From Saksenaea vasiformis B4078 (Eukaryota > Mucoromycota > Mucoromycetes > Mucorales > Saksenaeaceae): 64,000 bases of DNA. Shown one piece after another: positions 41,259 to 52,733 of this stretch (position 1 is its first letter; the number at the start of each line of letters is the position of its first letter). The translations under genes and the position numbers were made by a program. The stretch lies in assembly GCA_000697055.1 (NCBI GenBank), contig JNDT01001573.1, positions 97,468-161,467 of the forward strand. Reading direction: 5' to 3'. Under the pieces are notes generated by a model. The model did not search any database, was not told the origin of the DNA, and saw only the letters and a program-made list of their open reading frames with translations.

Positions 41259-41932
41259 TGAAAGACTAAGACTATGGCTCTTTTGTCGGTATTTTCCTTT
41301 AAATTTGGCCGTGCAACCTCAAATAAACTATTCTACCGATTCGAATTTTTTTAATCATCCGATGGAAAATCTATTCGATCGTGCAACAAGTCGGAAAAAT
41401 TAGGTGCATCATGACTAATAAAGAAATTTGACTACAATGGGATAATTATGAACGATCTTCCTGTAAGTGTTGTCCGTCTTGCACGAGTGACATATCCTTG
41501 GTGTGGGATTTGTGTCACAGCAATCCGTTACACGGATCCTCCAGAATTACTGTTCCTGGAAGTATTACCAACGGACCTTCGTTAGATTCCTGGAAAACTC
41601 ATGTGGAACCGTTTATATTATTTCATTGGTTTGGAAGAAGAAAAGAACAAAGAAAATAAAGAATGACGCAGTATTCATCTATATAGCTGCATGGAATCGA
41701 TGCAGAATTCTGCAAGTTCTCTGATCTTCTGCATGCGTTTCGTCCACCCCCTATAGAAACGAGGTGCTACGCACAAGCCTAGACAACCGAAAAAAAAAAT
41801 TGATGGAGAGCTTAATTGGTACGACATACTGAGAAGCTTATCTGGTAGTAAACTTGCTAAATCAGAAAAGAACCCTTCTTTCCACTTGCTTTAAGTTTTG
41901 GCGCTCTGTTACAGTTCATCGCCTTCCTCATC
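41259..41932. other. Intergenic, no gene seen
   Basis: About 670 bp between UPF0303 and the glycosyltransferase gene, same direction. A/T-rich; short open frames without motifs. Presumed terminator of the first gene and promoter of the second. Confidence 0.45.
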
Positions 41933-44815
41933 ATGCCAGACAAAATCGTTTGTACACCGACCAGGAGATTAGTGAGGTTCTTTCTGGTCATCGTACTTGT
42001 TTCGTGGTCCTTGTTCTTCTTGTCATACACAACTCATTCTTACCGGCGAGTGGACCGAGCATTGACTTTGGAATTGGATGACAATGCTACCTCATCTGAG
42101 ATGTCATGGCCACAGTTCACAACTTGGTCGACAGGTACTTCAAACAGCATTCTTATGAAACTTATTTTAATGAGCAATTAACAGATACATGGTCTTTACC
42201 CCGAAGGAATCACGAGCAGCTGCCCTTTCTACGATCATTGCGGAGTTACTCGATCGAAGGCCATAATCAGTCTACCCTGACTACATTTATGGCCACTTCA
42301 GAGAAGAACGCGAGTATGACAGCTGTCATAGCTGTTGCAGAGAAAAACCACATCCATTCTCAGTTAGAGGCTGTTCTAGCTCAAACATTTAAGCCGCAGA
42401 TAATCTGGCTAGTATGTCCTTCTCAACTGCGGTCGACAGCAACGTACTACGCTCAAAAATACCCTAATCATGAGATCGAGGTTATGGCGATAGATCAGCC
42501 TCCACATTCAACCTATTCCCCCCACAGCGCCGGTCATTCCTTATGGCTTCATGTAGTGCATCGTGTTGAAACGGATTACGTTTGGATTGTCGATCGCGGC
42601 AGCCACCCAGAATCTCACCATTTGGAATATGTATACAGCCTCATGCAGACAGAGTACTACAGCCAGGCGTTACTTGGAACGCATGGTTCGCTCTTGCCAG
42701 CCAATGTAAATAATGATACACAGTCGCAGATCTTATGCCTGCCCAAAGCTTTTGATGTACTGCCAAAGGTGACCCAACCTGTTGATATGATTCATGGTGC
42801 TTGGCTCCTCCGGAAATCTTGGCTTCCGGCTTTGGCAGCTGATACCAGATCAGACGCCTTAGGTTCTCCTCTTGCCTATTATGTCAGTCAGTCGCTTCTA
42901 CATTATGCGACAGTTACCCCGATCCTTCTCCCACCGCCGTCTGCCGGTTACGATCTAAAATTGGATAACAGCTGCAGCGACATCGTGTCAGAATACGCAT
43001 ACAATAAGCATTGGAAATCAGTACGAAATGCGCGCACCAATCCCACAGCTTTAGATCATCGACAAGTGGCCACACTAGAACCTCAAACATTATTGTTCGT
43101 TGTGGACGGTCCAGATCAGGCGGTGGCGTTTCATCCTCTCCTCTGCCGGTTCAACTATTCCGTCCATGTTGTTGTTACCGGTGAGAAACACGGAACTTCT
43201 GGCAAGACAATGCGTCAAGCGATGAAACAAACCCAGTGCGACAAAGTGATTGTGCATGATCTGGATACGGCTGATTCAGAGGAATGGGTTACCATATCTA
43301 CCACACGTCTAGCGCAAATCATCCACGTGCTACGACCTCGTGTAGTAATCCAGATTCAACAGCATACGGCTTTAAACGGAGCTGTAGCCATTGTCGCGCA
43401 AGCTCACAACGCCGCGGTGATCGGCTTACCAGCGGAAGACATCCGGCACGCGTTGTGGATCGCTGACTTGTCACCGTCGATCTTGGAACGTAAGTGATTC
43501 GTTCAACACGTTGCCAAAGAGAAGTGGAGTTTAACCTATTGTTCTATTTATAGATTGGAACTCGATGAATATTGAGCTGGTTGTTATCACAGACCGACGG
43601 CCACATTCTCTGTCTCGACTGTTCCAATCGACAGGGAGGTCGCATTTTCTGGGTGACTCGGTCAACTTGATCATCCATATGGAACAATCAGCTGATAAAG
43701 TAACCCACGCGCTTGTCAACAATCTGCATTGGCGCCACGGCCACAAAGTGCTCAAACATCGCATCCACAAAGGCGGCTTGATGCCAGCTATCGTGGAATC
43801 ATGGTATCCTGCCAGCAACAACCATTATGCGATTCTTCTAGAAGACGATATCGAAGTATCGCCGCTCTTTTACGCATGGTCAAAGTACAACATTCTCAAA
43901 TATCGTTACGACGAGACTGTCGACAGTAAACAGATGTACGGCATTAGCTTATATTCACCACGCAATTTGGAATTATTGCCGGCTGGCCGGCGCCCCTTCG
44001 ACCCTAACTCTGTCCTACGACCTCGCTATGAACGACATACGCCCTACCTAAGCCAGGTACCCTGCAGCTGGGGAGCTGTGTATTTCCCAGAGCATTGGCG
44101 AGAGTTCCACCAGTATCTTACCGGTCGTCTGCAAACCTCAAAGCTCAATATTACTGTTCCTGGTAGTCGGTCGGACAGGTGGAAAAAGTCGTGGAAAAAG
44201 TACTTCATTGAACTCGTGTATCTGCGTGCGTACGTTATGTTGTACCCCAATTTTCAACGTTTTGAATCTTTCTCAACCAATCATCTGGAATATGGAACGC
44301 ATATTAAGAAACAACGAGTCAAAAGCACCATCGATACATTCCAAGTTCCTTTGATGCAACAAGATACGATTCTGGCGCAATTACCGGGAAACCGATTGCC
44401 AACATTCGATGCATTACCAGTTATGGATTTGTGGGGGAAGTTGAAGACACATGAAAGTTTGCAAGATACAGCTGCGGTCTGGCACCGTGAAGTATCCAGT
44501 TGCCCTCAAACATTTGGAGATTTTGATCCGCAAGACCTCCTGTGCCCATTTCCTCCCTCTGAAGAAACGAAGCTGGCGAAAACATCTAAATCGGTCTCTT
44601 CCAAAAAGCCGAAGCCAACAACTGCTGTGCAGAAGGTGGAACGAATTCGATATGTGACAGTAGTCGGGACGCCATCATCCGAGGAGCAGGAATTCATAGC
44701 CAAACCATTTGACGTCTCCAAGATGAACGTCAAAGAAGTCAAACCGACAGACGAAGAAGAAGAAATGCAAGATTTAGAACATGATATGGACACGTTAAAC
44801 ACACTTTCCCATTAG
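41933..44815 (+). CDS. Large Golgi-type glycosyltransferase (GT2-like), type II membrane protein
   Basis: Three exons (introns 42135-42184 and 43490-43553) give about 922 residues. The N-terminus MPDKIVCTPTRRLVRFF continues into a single membrane segment (FLVIVLVSWSLFFLSY), giving type II topology. The first half resembles a nucleotide-sugar-binding fold: MTAVIAVAEKNHIHSQLEAV, LAQTFKPQIIWLVCPS, WIVDRGSHPE. The second half begins NIELVVITDRRPHSLSRL and holds a DXD-type motif in AILLEDDIEVSPLFYAWSKY, then PCSWGAVYFPEHWREF, the pattern of GT2-like/DUF-type transferases found in plants and fungi. The C-terminal tail is Lys/Ser- and then Glu-rich (TDEEEEMQDLEHDMD). Substrate and product are unknown. 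The two-part structure might be two glycosyltransferase-like modules in one chain. Confidence 0.75.
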
Positions 44816-44918
44816 AGCTGTATATTTCCCAAAAGCCATCTTTCCCTCGTAAAACCTTTTTTTTTTCCTTGTAACTAGCTTAATCTCGTTGTTTATTTTG
44901 TTATTTAAAAGAAAATAG

Positions 44919-45495
44919 CTATAATCCACTTTTTTTCCAAATGTGATCAAATTCGTCTCGATCGATGATCCCATCGTGATTGAGGTCACCTTTAGCCATC
45001 ATCTCCTTTAACTCTTCAATTGGCAGTTCTTCTCCTTGCGATTCATGAGCTCGACGCAAACTTTCCAAGGTGATACCACCACGTGAAGCATCTGAGAGCA
45101 ACTCAAAAGCCGTATCTATAGGCGAAAGGTGCTTTGCAAGGACGAAGGAAAAGGGTATGTAAAACTCATGATGTCGCTTTTCCTTCTTTCTTTTCTATCT
45201 TCTTCGGTCTGTTGTTCTTACCATAAGATCAGATGTAATATTTTGGAAGTCATCAAATGATATATAAGCTTCGTCTTTCGGTTCCGCTTTCATGATATCC
45301 ATAACGGGAGCCTCTAATCCAAGCGCTCGGAGCGCTTGATACAGCTGCTCATTATTAAGTAAGCCAGTGCCTTCACGATCGGCGTCATTAAATGCTGAGT
45401 TTTAGAACAAAGGTCAACAATGTCACTTTTTTACAGGACAGACTCTAAACAACACCTGTTTTCAGTTCAGCAAGTTGACTTCTTGTAAATCGCAT
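44919..45495 (-). CDS. EF-hand protein, centrin/calmodulin-like
   Basis: ATG at 45495; three exons give about 142 residues. It starts MRFTRSQLAELKTAFNDAD. The first EF-hand loop reads DADREGTGLLNNE, 13 rather than 12 residues, so it is probably non-canonical. The middle pair is degenerate (DEAYISFDDFQNITSDLM; SDASRGGITLESLRRAHE). Only the last loop, DLNHDGIIDRDE, has all usual calcium ligands. Length and two-lobe layout fit centrin or Cdc31, or a calmodulin-like protein; the lobes are too diverged to choose. TAG at 44919-44921. The gene is convergent with the glycosyltransferase gene and divergent from MIC10, with 127 bp between ATGs. Confidence 0.75.
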
Positions 45496-45622
45496 GACAG
45501 CAGGCAGAAACGATAGGCTTCTGTCGACCGTGAAGATGACCGAAACACAGTCACGGAGGGAAGGGGTGTTATTTTTGTTCGCGTTGGTGCGGGGTTTTCC
45601 GCTTTGAAACGAAAGGAAGAAC
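45496..45622. promoter_or_regulatory. Short divergent promoter, EF-hand gene / MIC10
   Basis: Only 127 bp separate two start codons pointing away from each other, so 5' leaders and promoters must overlap. No specific motif was identified. Confidence 0.5.
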
Positions 45623-46037
45623 ATGGTTGAGAAGATTGCCAGCGAGGACCTTCTTGCACAAAAGGTAAAACAGATGCTCGGTGATCTCCCATTCGCATTC
45701 TCATCACGCTCGTCTAATTTAAGTGGGATCGCGTTATTTCCAACTTCGTCGTCAAAACTGGTTTGGGTTTGAGCGCTGGTATCGTGGCTTCCGCGTTGTT
45801 GTTCAAAAGTACGACAAACAATAGCTGCTGAATATTTATTTTAACAAAACATCCAATAGAACGCAGCTGGCCAATTGCGATTGCTACGGGATACGGATTT
45901 GGTGTAGCCTACGCTGACGCTCAGGTAAGGAAAATGGAAGTGAATGCAATTGATTGCTAATTATCCGCTGATAGCGCGTCTTCCATCCATATCATGTGGA
46001 GGGAACCGAGTTCCAGAAAGAAAAGCCATCTGTTTAG
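45623..46037 (+). CDS. MIC10: MICOS complex subunit Mic10
   Basis: Inner-membrane hairpin protein that bends cristae junctions. Four exons (45623-45664, 45724-45808, 45860-45924, 45975-46037) give 84 residues. The sequence MVEKIASEDLLAQKWDR leads to membrane segment 1, VVKTGLGLSAGIVASALLF, a basic turn KKRSWP, and segment 2 IAIATGYGFGVAYADAQ. The glycine motifs GLGLSAG and GYGFG correspond to the oligomerisation motifs of Mic10. The end is HVEGTEFQKEKPSV. Confidence 0.93.
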
Positions 46038-47945
46038 ATTCATTGAAAATAAAATAACACTAATAAAAAAAAAGAGGTAGCAGTTATCAATTTGTAGGGA
46101 AATGCACCGAGATGAACGTGGAATTGGATTTTTGAAATGTCAAAAATGCGCCACAACCTGTTTTCAAGATGACAAAGGGTTCTCCTCCTTTCGTAACGAT
46201 AAGAACTTGAAATTTGTATACCCTTCTTTAGAGGGGACGGTCTTCGTGAGATGACAAATTATTGCTGGATATCACGTTTTTGTTCCGCAAGATGCATGGT
46301 ACTCGTAAGTCGAGATAGTACAGTGAAATCCGTGGACTAGTGGTAGCCTTCCCTCCTTGTCACGCTTTTGCTTGTGACATGCTTGCAAAGACTCCGTCGA
46401 GATCCTATTCTACTGCATAATTTATCTTGCTATTTCAACGCTCTCCACCATATTCACCTCAGTCTCTTGGCGTTTTTCTTTGAGCTTGGCAAAAGAGTCC
46501 ACTTCGCCTATTATTTGTGTCTGAAGAACGGTAGTCGGTTTCGCCACAATAAAGAGATCGGCAACCTCTTCCTTTTGAATGGTCCTTCGCACGATGCACA
46601 TCTGCAAAAATGATGCTAAACGATGCATCGTTTTGGTCTTTCCCGTGACCAATGATGGGTGGTTCCCAAAGGATATGGGATTGATCGGGAAAAAAGCTTC
46701 AAGACGCTTTGACTATGGAAAGCCCAACGCCAGCCTGCAGATATTTTGCCATATTGGCGCAGGAGACGATTTGTACGAGTGTGTGGCACTGAAGACGAAG
46801 GGATATATATTGCCTTTGTCGAGACAGCTCGACGCATGCTTGCTGGTAGGATCGGTATCGAGGACCCCAGAAAAGGTCGTCTTTCATCAATTGTTATGCT
46901 GCCCCAAAATCCGCCTGTTGTCAGCAGTTCCAGGTCACCAATTTTGATTGAGAATTCGTAGTACTCCCAACCGCGATTGGTCTTCACTTTGATGATGGCC
47001 ACCGATTTATCTTCAAACAAAGCCATCGAGTTTTCAGCACAATCGTCAAGACATGCTCTGTGATGCATAAATGCGTCCACACTGGTGATGAAAAACCAGT
47101 AGCTGCCAAAAATGACGATCGACTCGATATATCGGGTAGCGTACTTGGTAACGACAGCATCAATGCTTTTCGTATCATGAGCGTGGGTCTACAGCGTTCT
47201 TTCATCATCTGTTGCGCATAGACCATCCAGCTCGTACGTTGCTCCAAGCGTTAAGTGTAGCGATATTGCTACATAATGTATCTGTATTTCAAATAGATAC
47301 ATCTTACGAGTCTGTATTTTATACATCTCTGATTTACAATAAATGCAGACAGACACTGCGATAGTGTCCGTGGAATGTTCTTTCACGAATTCATCTTGTG
47401 TCTACGTTTTCTCTGTCAGTTACGAATCGCTATCAACTGCAATTCTAAAGTGTGAGTAATAATAAGGATAACACGCTATTATCCCATGATGCAGCGGTGC
47501 ATATTATTATACTAAGGGCCTTGACACGGGCAACGACAATAGATCACCGCTCGGAAATGCCGTGTTTATGGAATTGTCAACAGCTGGTACCTTTCGTCGC
47601 GCTAGGCCTGCAAAAATCGCCATGTGTTTCACGTATTTAGCAAAATGCTCGACTTCTTTCGGTGTTTCATATCCGTCCAGGTCATCATAAGAGTTTATGT
47701 GCTCTATTTTCCGGCTTGCGGCGGTTGTTGGGATAGAATCGTCCTTCATAGATATTTTAGCTATTCCCCCTTTGACGCAGCCGGGTTTGAAAACTTACAT
47801 CGATGTATTCAATAGTTGGAAGGCAGCTAAAGGTCGACTCTAAGCGTGAATGTATATTCTCCCAAACGTCGGAAGCGTCTTTGTGGATTTGGATTCCTAG
47901 TTGTTCCGGATTTCTCCTTAGAAGGATGGCTGCGCAGAGGATCAT
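46038..47945. other. Gene-poor region with decayed coding-like frames
   Basis: No complete gene. On the minus strand a frame of about 154 codons (46616-47080; LFEDKSVAIIKVKTNRGWEY, then SIKIGDLELLTTGGFWG) and further minus fragments at 47507-47749 (EHINSYDDLDGYETPKEVEH) have protein-like composition but no recognised domain and no splice framework. They may be old element genes. A terminal-repeat-like sequence at 47338-47369 is listed separately. Confidence 0.4.
47338..47369 (-). repeat. GGACACTATCG dispersed repeat, copy 1
   Basis: Reverse complement begins GGACACTATCGCAGTGTCTG and continues CTGCATTTATT. It matches the sequence at 62118-62149 at roughly 27 of 32 bases and remains similar for some bases further inward, while flanks before GGACACT differ. 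The start is a near-palindrome (GACACT..AGTGTC). This behaviour suggests the end of a transposable element family. Confidence 0.45.
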
Positions 47946-48965
47946 GTGTACAAAGTTTTTAGAGCAACCATTGCGAGAGACAACAAGCCTTTCAGCTGCA
48001 TATGCATATTTGAGAACGAGAGCATACCGCTCTCAACGGAGCGTTTCGATTACCATCATAAGCTCTATAATCATTTCTCGGCTCCTGATAACCATGATGG
48101 CATTAACCCAAACCCGACGTGGATAGATGACTATTTCGAAAAAATACCTAAACCTTTCAGAATCACGGCGAAAGCTTTAAATGACATATCGTTCACTCAC
48201 ATGTGAGAAAACCGCGCGAATTCCGCAAGAGGGTAATGTATAACCCAATGTAAGGGTCGGTATGATGTTAAAACGTAATTATACACAGAGCACCCCAGAA
48301 GGCAAAGACGGTCTGAGGATTTAAAAGGAGTTGAGAGACAAAAATGTCAAGCATGCAATGACAATGAATGATCTTACTCGCTATCGCATGGTTAGCTGAA
48401 GTCGTTTTGTATAACAGCTGTTTCATGAGACTTACAAACATATAGGCGGCTATTGATGGTCGAGCAACGCTGCGCAAGTTCTACACGTGGGCGAAATACG
48501 CTCAGAAGTGAACAGGCCTTGCCAATTACAGAAGAAGAGGGCTTACGCTACCATCGCCTCGGCGGAGCGCCGTAACCTAAGAAGCAACGTCCCTTTGAGA
48601 ATATCCAAGAAGCGAGCTATTCTCATGATGTGCATCGGCTCAGCCTGAACGGCAGTCAGTAGCCGCATTAAGGGCCATCTTAGGTGGAGAGGAACCAAGA
48701 TACGCCGTCAACAGATGCAATACGATTATATTGCGATGACAGACGAGTTCAGGTCGTCGAAACTATGTCCCTACTGCTTTAAGTTTATGTCACATCCACA
48801 GAAGCTGCATGGGACCAAGATGGTTCGGAATCGGGGAACAGTTAGGTGCGAGAACCATGGATGCCCCAGCGTACAGGCAAAATACACGACCCGAGGAATG
48901 GATACAAACGCTGCCATGAAGATTGCTCTTGCTGGAGCGAGCTGCATATTGTCAAGCGATCATTG
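47946..48965 (+). pseudogene. Decayed Fanzor (eukaryotic TnpB relative) fragment
   Basis: Broken remains of an RNA-guided-nuclease-type transposon protein. Piece 1 (47946-48206): NPTWIDDYFEKIPKPFRITA. Piece 2 (from 48289, other frame): KELRDKNVKHAMTMNDLTRY. Piece 3 (about 48600-48965): SKKRAILMMCIGSA, a TGA, then SSRIKGHLRWRGTKIRRQQ, YDYIAMTDEFRSSKLCPYC and RCENHGCPSVQAKY, RGMDTNAAMKIALAG. The CPYC (48766-48777) and CENHGC pairs form the TnpB/Fanzor zinc ribbon; the D in RGMDTNAA occupies the RuvC-III position of TnpB (D-x-NAA). The RIKGHLR stretch is typical of Mucoralean Fanzor copies as I remember them. Several stops and shifts show it is dead. I did not find an intact RuvC-I or a partner recombinase. 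Confidence 0.6.
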
Positions 48966-49070
48966 CCCCTTCCCACCGTTCTCTCTGAAAAAAAAAAGCA
49001 TGCACCCTTGTACAGTCGTAAATAAAAGTTCCTTTATTTGCGTGTATATCGTTTTTAAGACAATGAAAGT

Positions 49071-49612
49071 GAATTTCGTCGGGCACTCCCCTCGGGCACT
49101 CCTTCTCAAATATTTTAGTTGCTGCTGCAAAAATGTTTATTCAACTAGAAGGCCCTAAAACCGAGCTATTGAAGATGAATACATCCTCATTTTGAATACG
49201 TTTATCAAGAGCTGATATTATCATACTTCTTCGACACTTTTGGATCATTGGTGTTACAGCTTTCTAATTCCTTCTATGCTCTCTTGAGCTTCCAGTAGTT
49301 CAAACGCTTATATCTCTTTGGCGCTCACAATATCAAATACTCTCATAGCCATGTACCCTGACTCTCCATGCACCTAGTTTATCTATTGACGTTGCAGCGA
49401 TTGCTAGTGAGATATTTGACGAGTGTGCGATGATACAGACAGGTAGGAATCCTTTGAGGCTCTCGTTTATTGTGAGTTAAAGGTGGATAGAAACAGGGTT
49501 TCTCTGTACACTGCTCTTAACTAACTGACAGAGTTACAGTACACTTGATCATTAAAGACGACAGCTAGAATATTTGAGGAGGAGTGCCCGAGGGGAGTGT
49601 CCGAGAAAATTC
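49071..49612. mobile_element. Non-autonomous element with 52-bp inverted repeats
   Basis: Left arm 49071-49122 and right arm 49561-49612 are inverted copies matching at about 46 of 52 bases. Shared core: CACTCCCCTCGGGCACTCC followed by CTCAAATATT. The core itself contains a direct repeat (CGGGCACTCC, or CGGACACTCC, twice). The 440 bp inside have no coding capacity. No clear target duplication could be fixed; the real terminus may be the CGGGCAC at 49080. It lies about 100 bp downstream of the Fanzor relic, so it may be an independent insertion or a remnant of the Fanzor-bearing element. Confidence 0.65.
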
Positions 49613-50436
49613 TCCAATGAAACCCTGTCACATCTTTTGCGTTAGATAACGGAAAACTACCAATGGCACAAATGTAACATGGAAGAGTATGACACGCAAA
49701 TCATGACATCAGATGAACGTAAACGTACGTACTTCAATACGCAGATTTCATCTGGAAGCAACGCCGAATAATTTCAAATAGACGCAAAGTTGTGGGGAAA
49801 ACCTATATATTTAAAATGCTTTCTTTGCCTTCGCTTCAGGAAAATCCTCTAGGCTCGTTTTATAGTCGATGTTTATATATATGTACTAAGTACATCATCC
49901 GTATGAAACAGAGTTCTCGCGTTATAAGAAGACAGCAGAGGGCACTTTGGTAAGATTGTCCACACCTCTTTCTACCCTTAGCTGTCGAAACTTCGTCGTG
50001 TTCCCCCTTTCCCTAAACTACGATTATGAGATCAGATATCGAGTCCACCTCACCTATCTACATCTCTTATAAGCTCCAACCTTGAGCTAAACCCCATCGG
50101 AGTTAAAACTACTGGGGGATCAATGTACAAAGTGATATCTCCCACTGACATGACAAGTTATCGAAGACAAATCGCTCGTGAATAACCGGGTAAACATAAA
50201 TCCGCGTCACGTTAGTGTCACGTGTAATCGTATCTCTCCAAAATCAATTCTTTTCTCTGGGCAGCGTCTTTCAGGCGCACGACTGGGAAGAGAAAGGGAC
50301 AGCAAGGACAATTACTAACGACCTTCATCGGCAAACATTTACGCGGACGCGTTCCTCCAGTCTTTGATTACCCGATTCACTCAACGCATTAGTCTATCTT
50401 TCCTTCTGCTTTCTGTGTTCTGTACATATATCTAAA
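49613..50436. promoter_or_regulatory. Intergenic region upstream of SNF5
   Basis: About 820 bp without coding signal before the SNF5 start. The last 150 bp are pyrimidine-rich (TCTTTCAGG, TCTATCTTTCC), usual for a fungal leader. No specific binding site identified. Confidence 0.4.
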
Positions 50437-52733
50437 ATGCAAAGCAATCTGAATCAGCTGCAACAGCAACAGCAACAACAGCAGCGACTTGCAGCCATGT
50501 TCAATATGGCTCTTCAACAGCAAAATCAAGCAGCACAACCGCGAATGCAGTCTCATCCGTTTGCTCAGGCATCGAATCCTATGTATGCCAGTATGTCTGC
50601 CGCACAAACTGGTGTCACAGCGACAGCCGATCCCTCCGGATGGCCCGATGCGTCCGGTATGAATCGGGCTTCTCCTAAGGTGAATCCACCCGGCAGGATG
50701 CTGCAACAGCAAGGTGTATATATCAGAAGACCATCTGCTATTGCCAGTCAGCCGTCAGGCGCCCACGCTGGCGCTGGTGTAGCCGTTGCCGCGGCCGCCG
50801 CTGTTGCGGGCGGTAGTGGTGCCGGCGCAGCGGCTACGCCAGCAGCTGGATACGCTATGAAGTTCAATTCAGCATTACCACAACCGCCGCAACTTTCTTC
50901 ACGACCGCCTGTAGTGCCAGCCACAGCACCAGTGAACCTCCCGCAAGTAGAGTCGACGCCTGCACAGACCGAAGTTCAAAAGAAAAATCTTGAAATGTAC
51001 CAAGTTCGTGACAAAATTTACCAGGAGACTCTCAACACACAGCACAAACGGCACCTTCAACTTGCACAAGAAAAGAAACGAGATATTGAACTTGTTGGTG
51101 TGGAGCGACGCGCACGAATGCAACCTGGAGGAGCTATCGCTGTGTTTGGCTCGGGATATTCAGGATATGGCAATGGAACGACGGGTGTCACAAATCGTAT
51201 TCTTTATCCGCGAGATAGAAAACGACCACGACGTTCACGAGAGTTTCGATTGTGAGTTGGATAGAAATGCAAGTGAGATTTATTGTCTAATATTATGACT
51301 ACATTTTTAGTACAATTGACGATATCATTGAGCAATCGACAAAGGAAGATACCCTGGTCCCCATACGTCTCGAACTCGAGATTGACGGATACAAGCTACG
51401 AGACACCTTCACATGGAATCTTAATGGTAATAAGCTCAGCGATTAAGGAAAGGCCTAGATTAATGATAAAATCCAGAGACTTTGATCACGCCGGATCAAT
51501 TCGCTGAAGTACTATGCGAGGATCTGCGCTTACCACCAGGAACGTTCGGACCGCACATTGCACGAGCTATTCGAGATCAAGTGCATGATTATTACTTGCA
51601 CAATGTTAGCACTGTTTCTAGCAAAGAAACTTCTGACGATGAGGAAGAACGAAAAACTGTACTGCATACACATCATGCCAAAGAAGCCTCACCGGCAGTT
51701 AAGGAAGAAGAGCAAGTAACTGTGGTGGCCTCATTGGAGGAAAGCAATGCTGACAAAGGAGCGCAGAATTCAGAACTGAGGACACTAATCAGGGTAAGGT
51801 GAAGAGACGAGCTGAACCAGAAGCTTCTAATAGCTGCTTCCCAGCTTCACATCACGGTCGGAAACAGTGCATTAGTTGATCAGTTCGAGTGGGATATTAA
51901 CTGTCGACGGAACTCACCGGAATCGTTTGCTGAGGTGATGGCCACTGAACTTGGGCTGGGAGGTGAATTCAAGTAAGATTGTTAATTGAATATGGGATGA
52001 GCGTTAATCACCGTACTATCTGCTAGGACTGCGATAGCCCACTCCATCCGCGAACAAATTCACGTGTATATCAAGTCATTGCTGCTCGTAGGGCATGAAT
52101 TTAACGGTACTCCGGTGACAGATGACGACTTAAAATCGAGCTTCTTGCCGACTCTGAAATCGATCATAAGAGATAGCGAGAGTCTAGAAAGGTTTACACC
52201 GGCCATATATGAGCTGACCGATGCAGAAATTGAAAAAATAGAGAGGGATAGAATGCGGGACGCAAGGTATGTGATGATCTATAATAGCTTCATACAGGTC
52301 CAGCTGACATGAGTGCAGGCGAAAGAGACGACAGACTCGGGGCCGAAGGGGTGTTATGTTACCTGATCGCGAACCACAGAAAACACATCGCACAGTATTT
52401 GCTACTCCGCCCGAGCAAGAGATGTCAGACGAGCAATTCTTGATGAGTGTCGGTGCAATTCCAAATGGTGGAGCAGGTAGTGGCAGTGGCTACAACCGAG
52501 GAGGTACACCTGCATATGAAGCCATGCATTCACAAAGACGAAGTGCATTCAAAGCGCGCATGAATATTGCAGCAGAAGCAGCAGGAATCCAGCTAAATTC
52601 TGGCTCACCAGTCTCATCTTCAGGACAACCATCTGGATTGGGTTTGCAAGGGGTAATTTCATTAAACGCGGGTAATCAGTTCTCTACAATCACGGACCAT
52701 ACTACACGTTCCGTGTCAAATGCTGGATTTTAG
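50437..52733 (+). CDS. SNF5: SWI/SNF chromatin remodelling subunit Snf5 (SMARCB1/INI1)
   Basis: Core subunit linking the remodeller to the nucleosome acidic patch. ATG at 50437. The N-terminal 200 residues are low-complexity: Gln run (QQQQQQQQ, from CAG/CAA codons), Ala/Gly run ([20 protein letters not shown]) and Pro-rich parts. Then come a charged helix ([20 protein letters not shown]) and two SNF5 repeats across five introns: repeat 1 [43 protein letters not shown]; repeat 2 [32 protein letters not shown]. An acidic Ser/Glu insert separates them. The C-terminal arginine-rich helix [15 protein letters not shown] corresponds to the nucleosome-binding part. TAG at 52731-52733. The long Gln-rich N-terminus favours Snf5 over its RSC paralogue Sfh1. 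Confidence 0.92.

Noticed and set aside
42106..42184. Alternative start for the glycosyltransferase at 42106
   Set aside because: The ATG at 41933 supplies the membrane anchor and joins in phase over a 50-nt intron.
48966..49158. Extension of the zinc-ribbon open frame past 48965 as Fanzor protein
   Set aside because: It enters an A run and then the left inverted repeat of the neighbouring element, so it is probably not part of the original protein.
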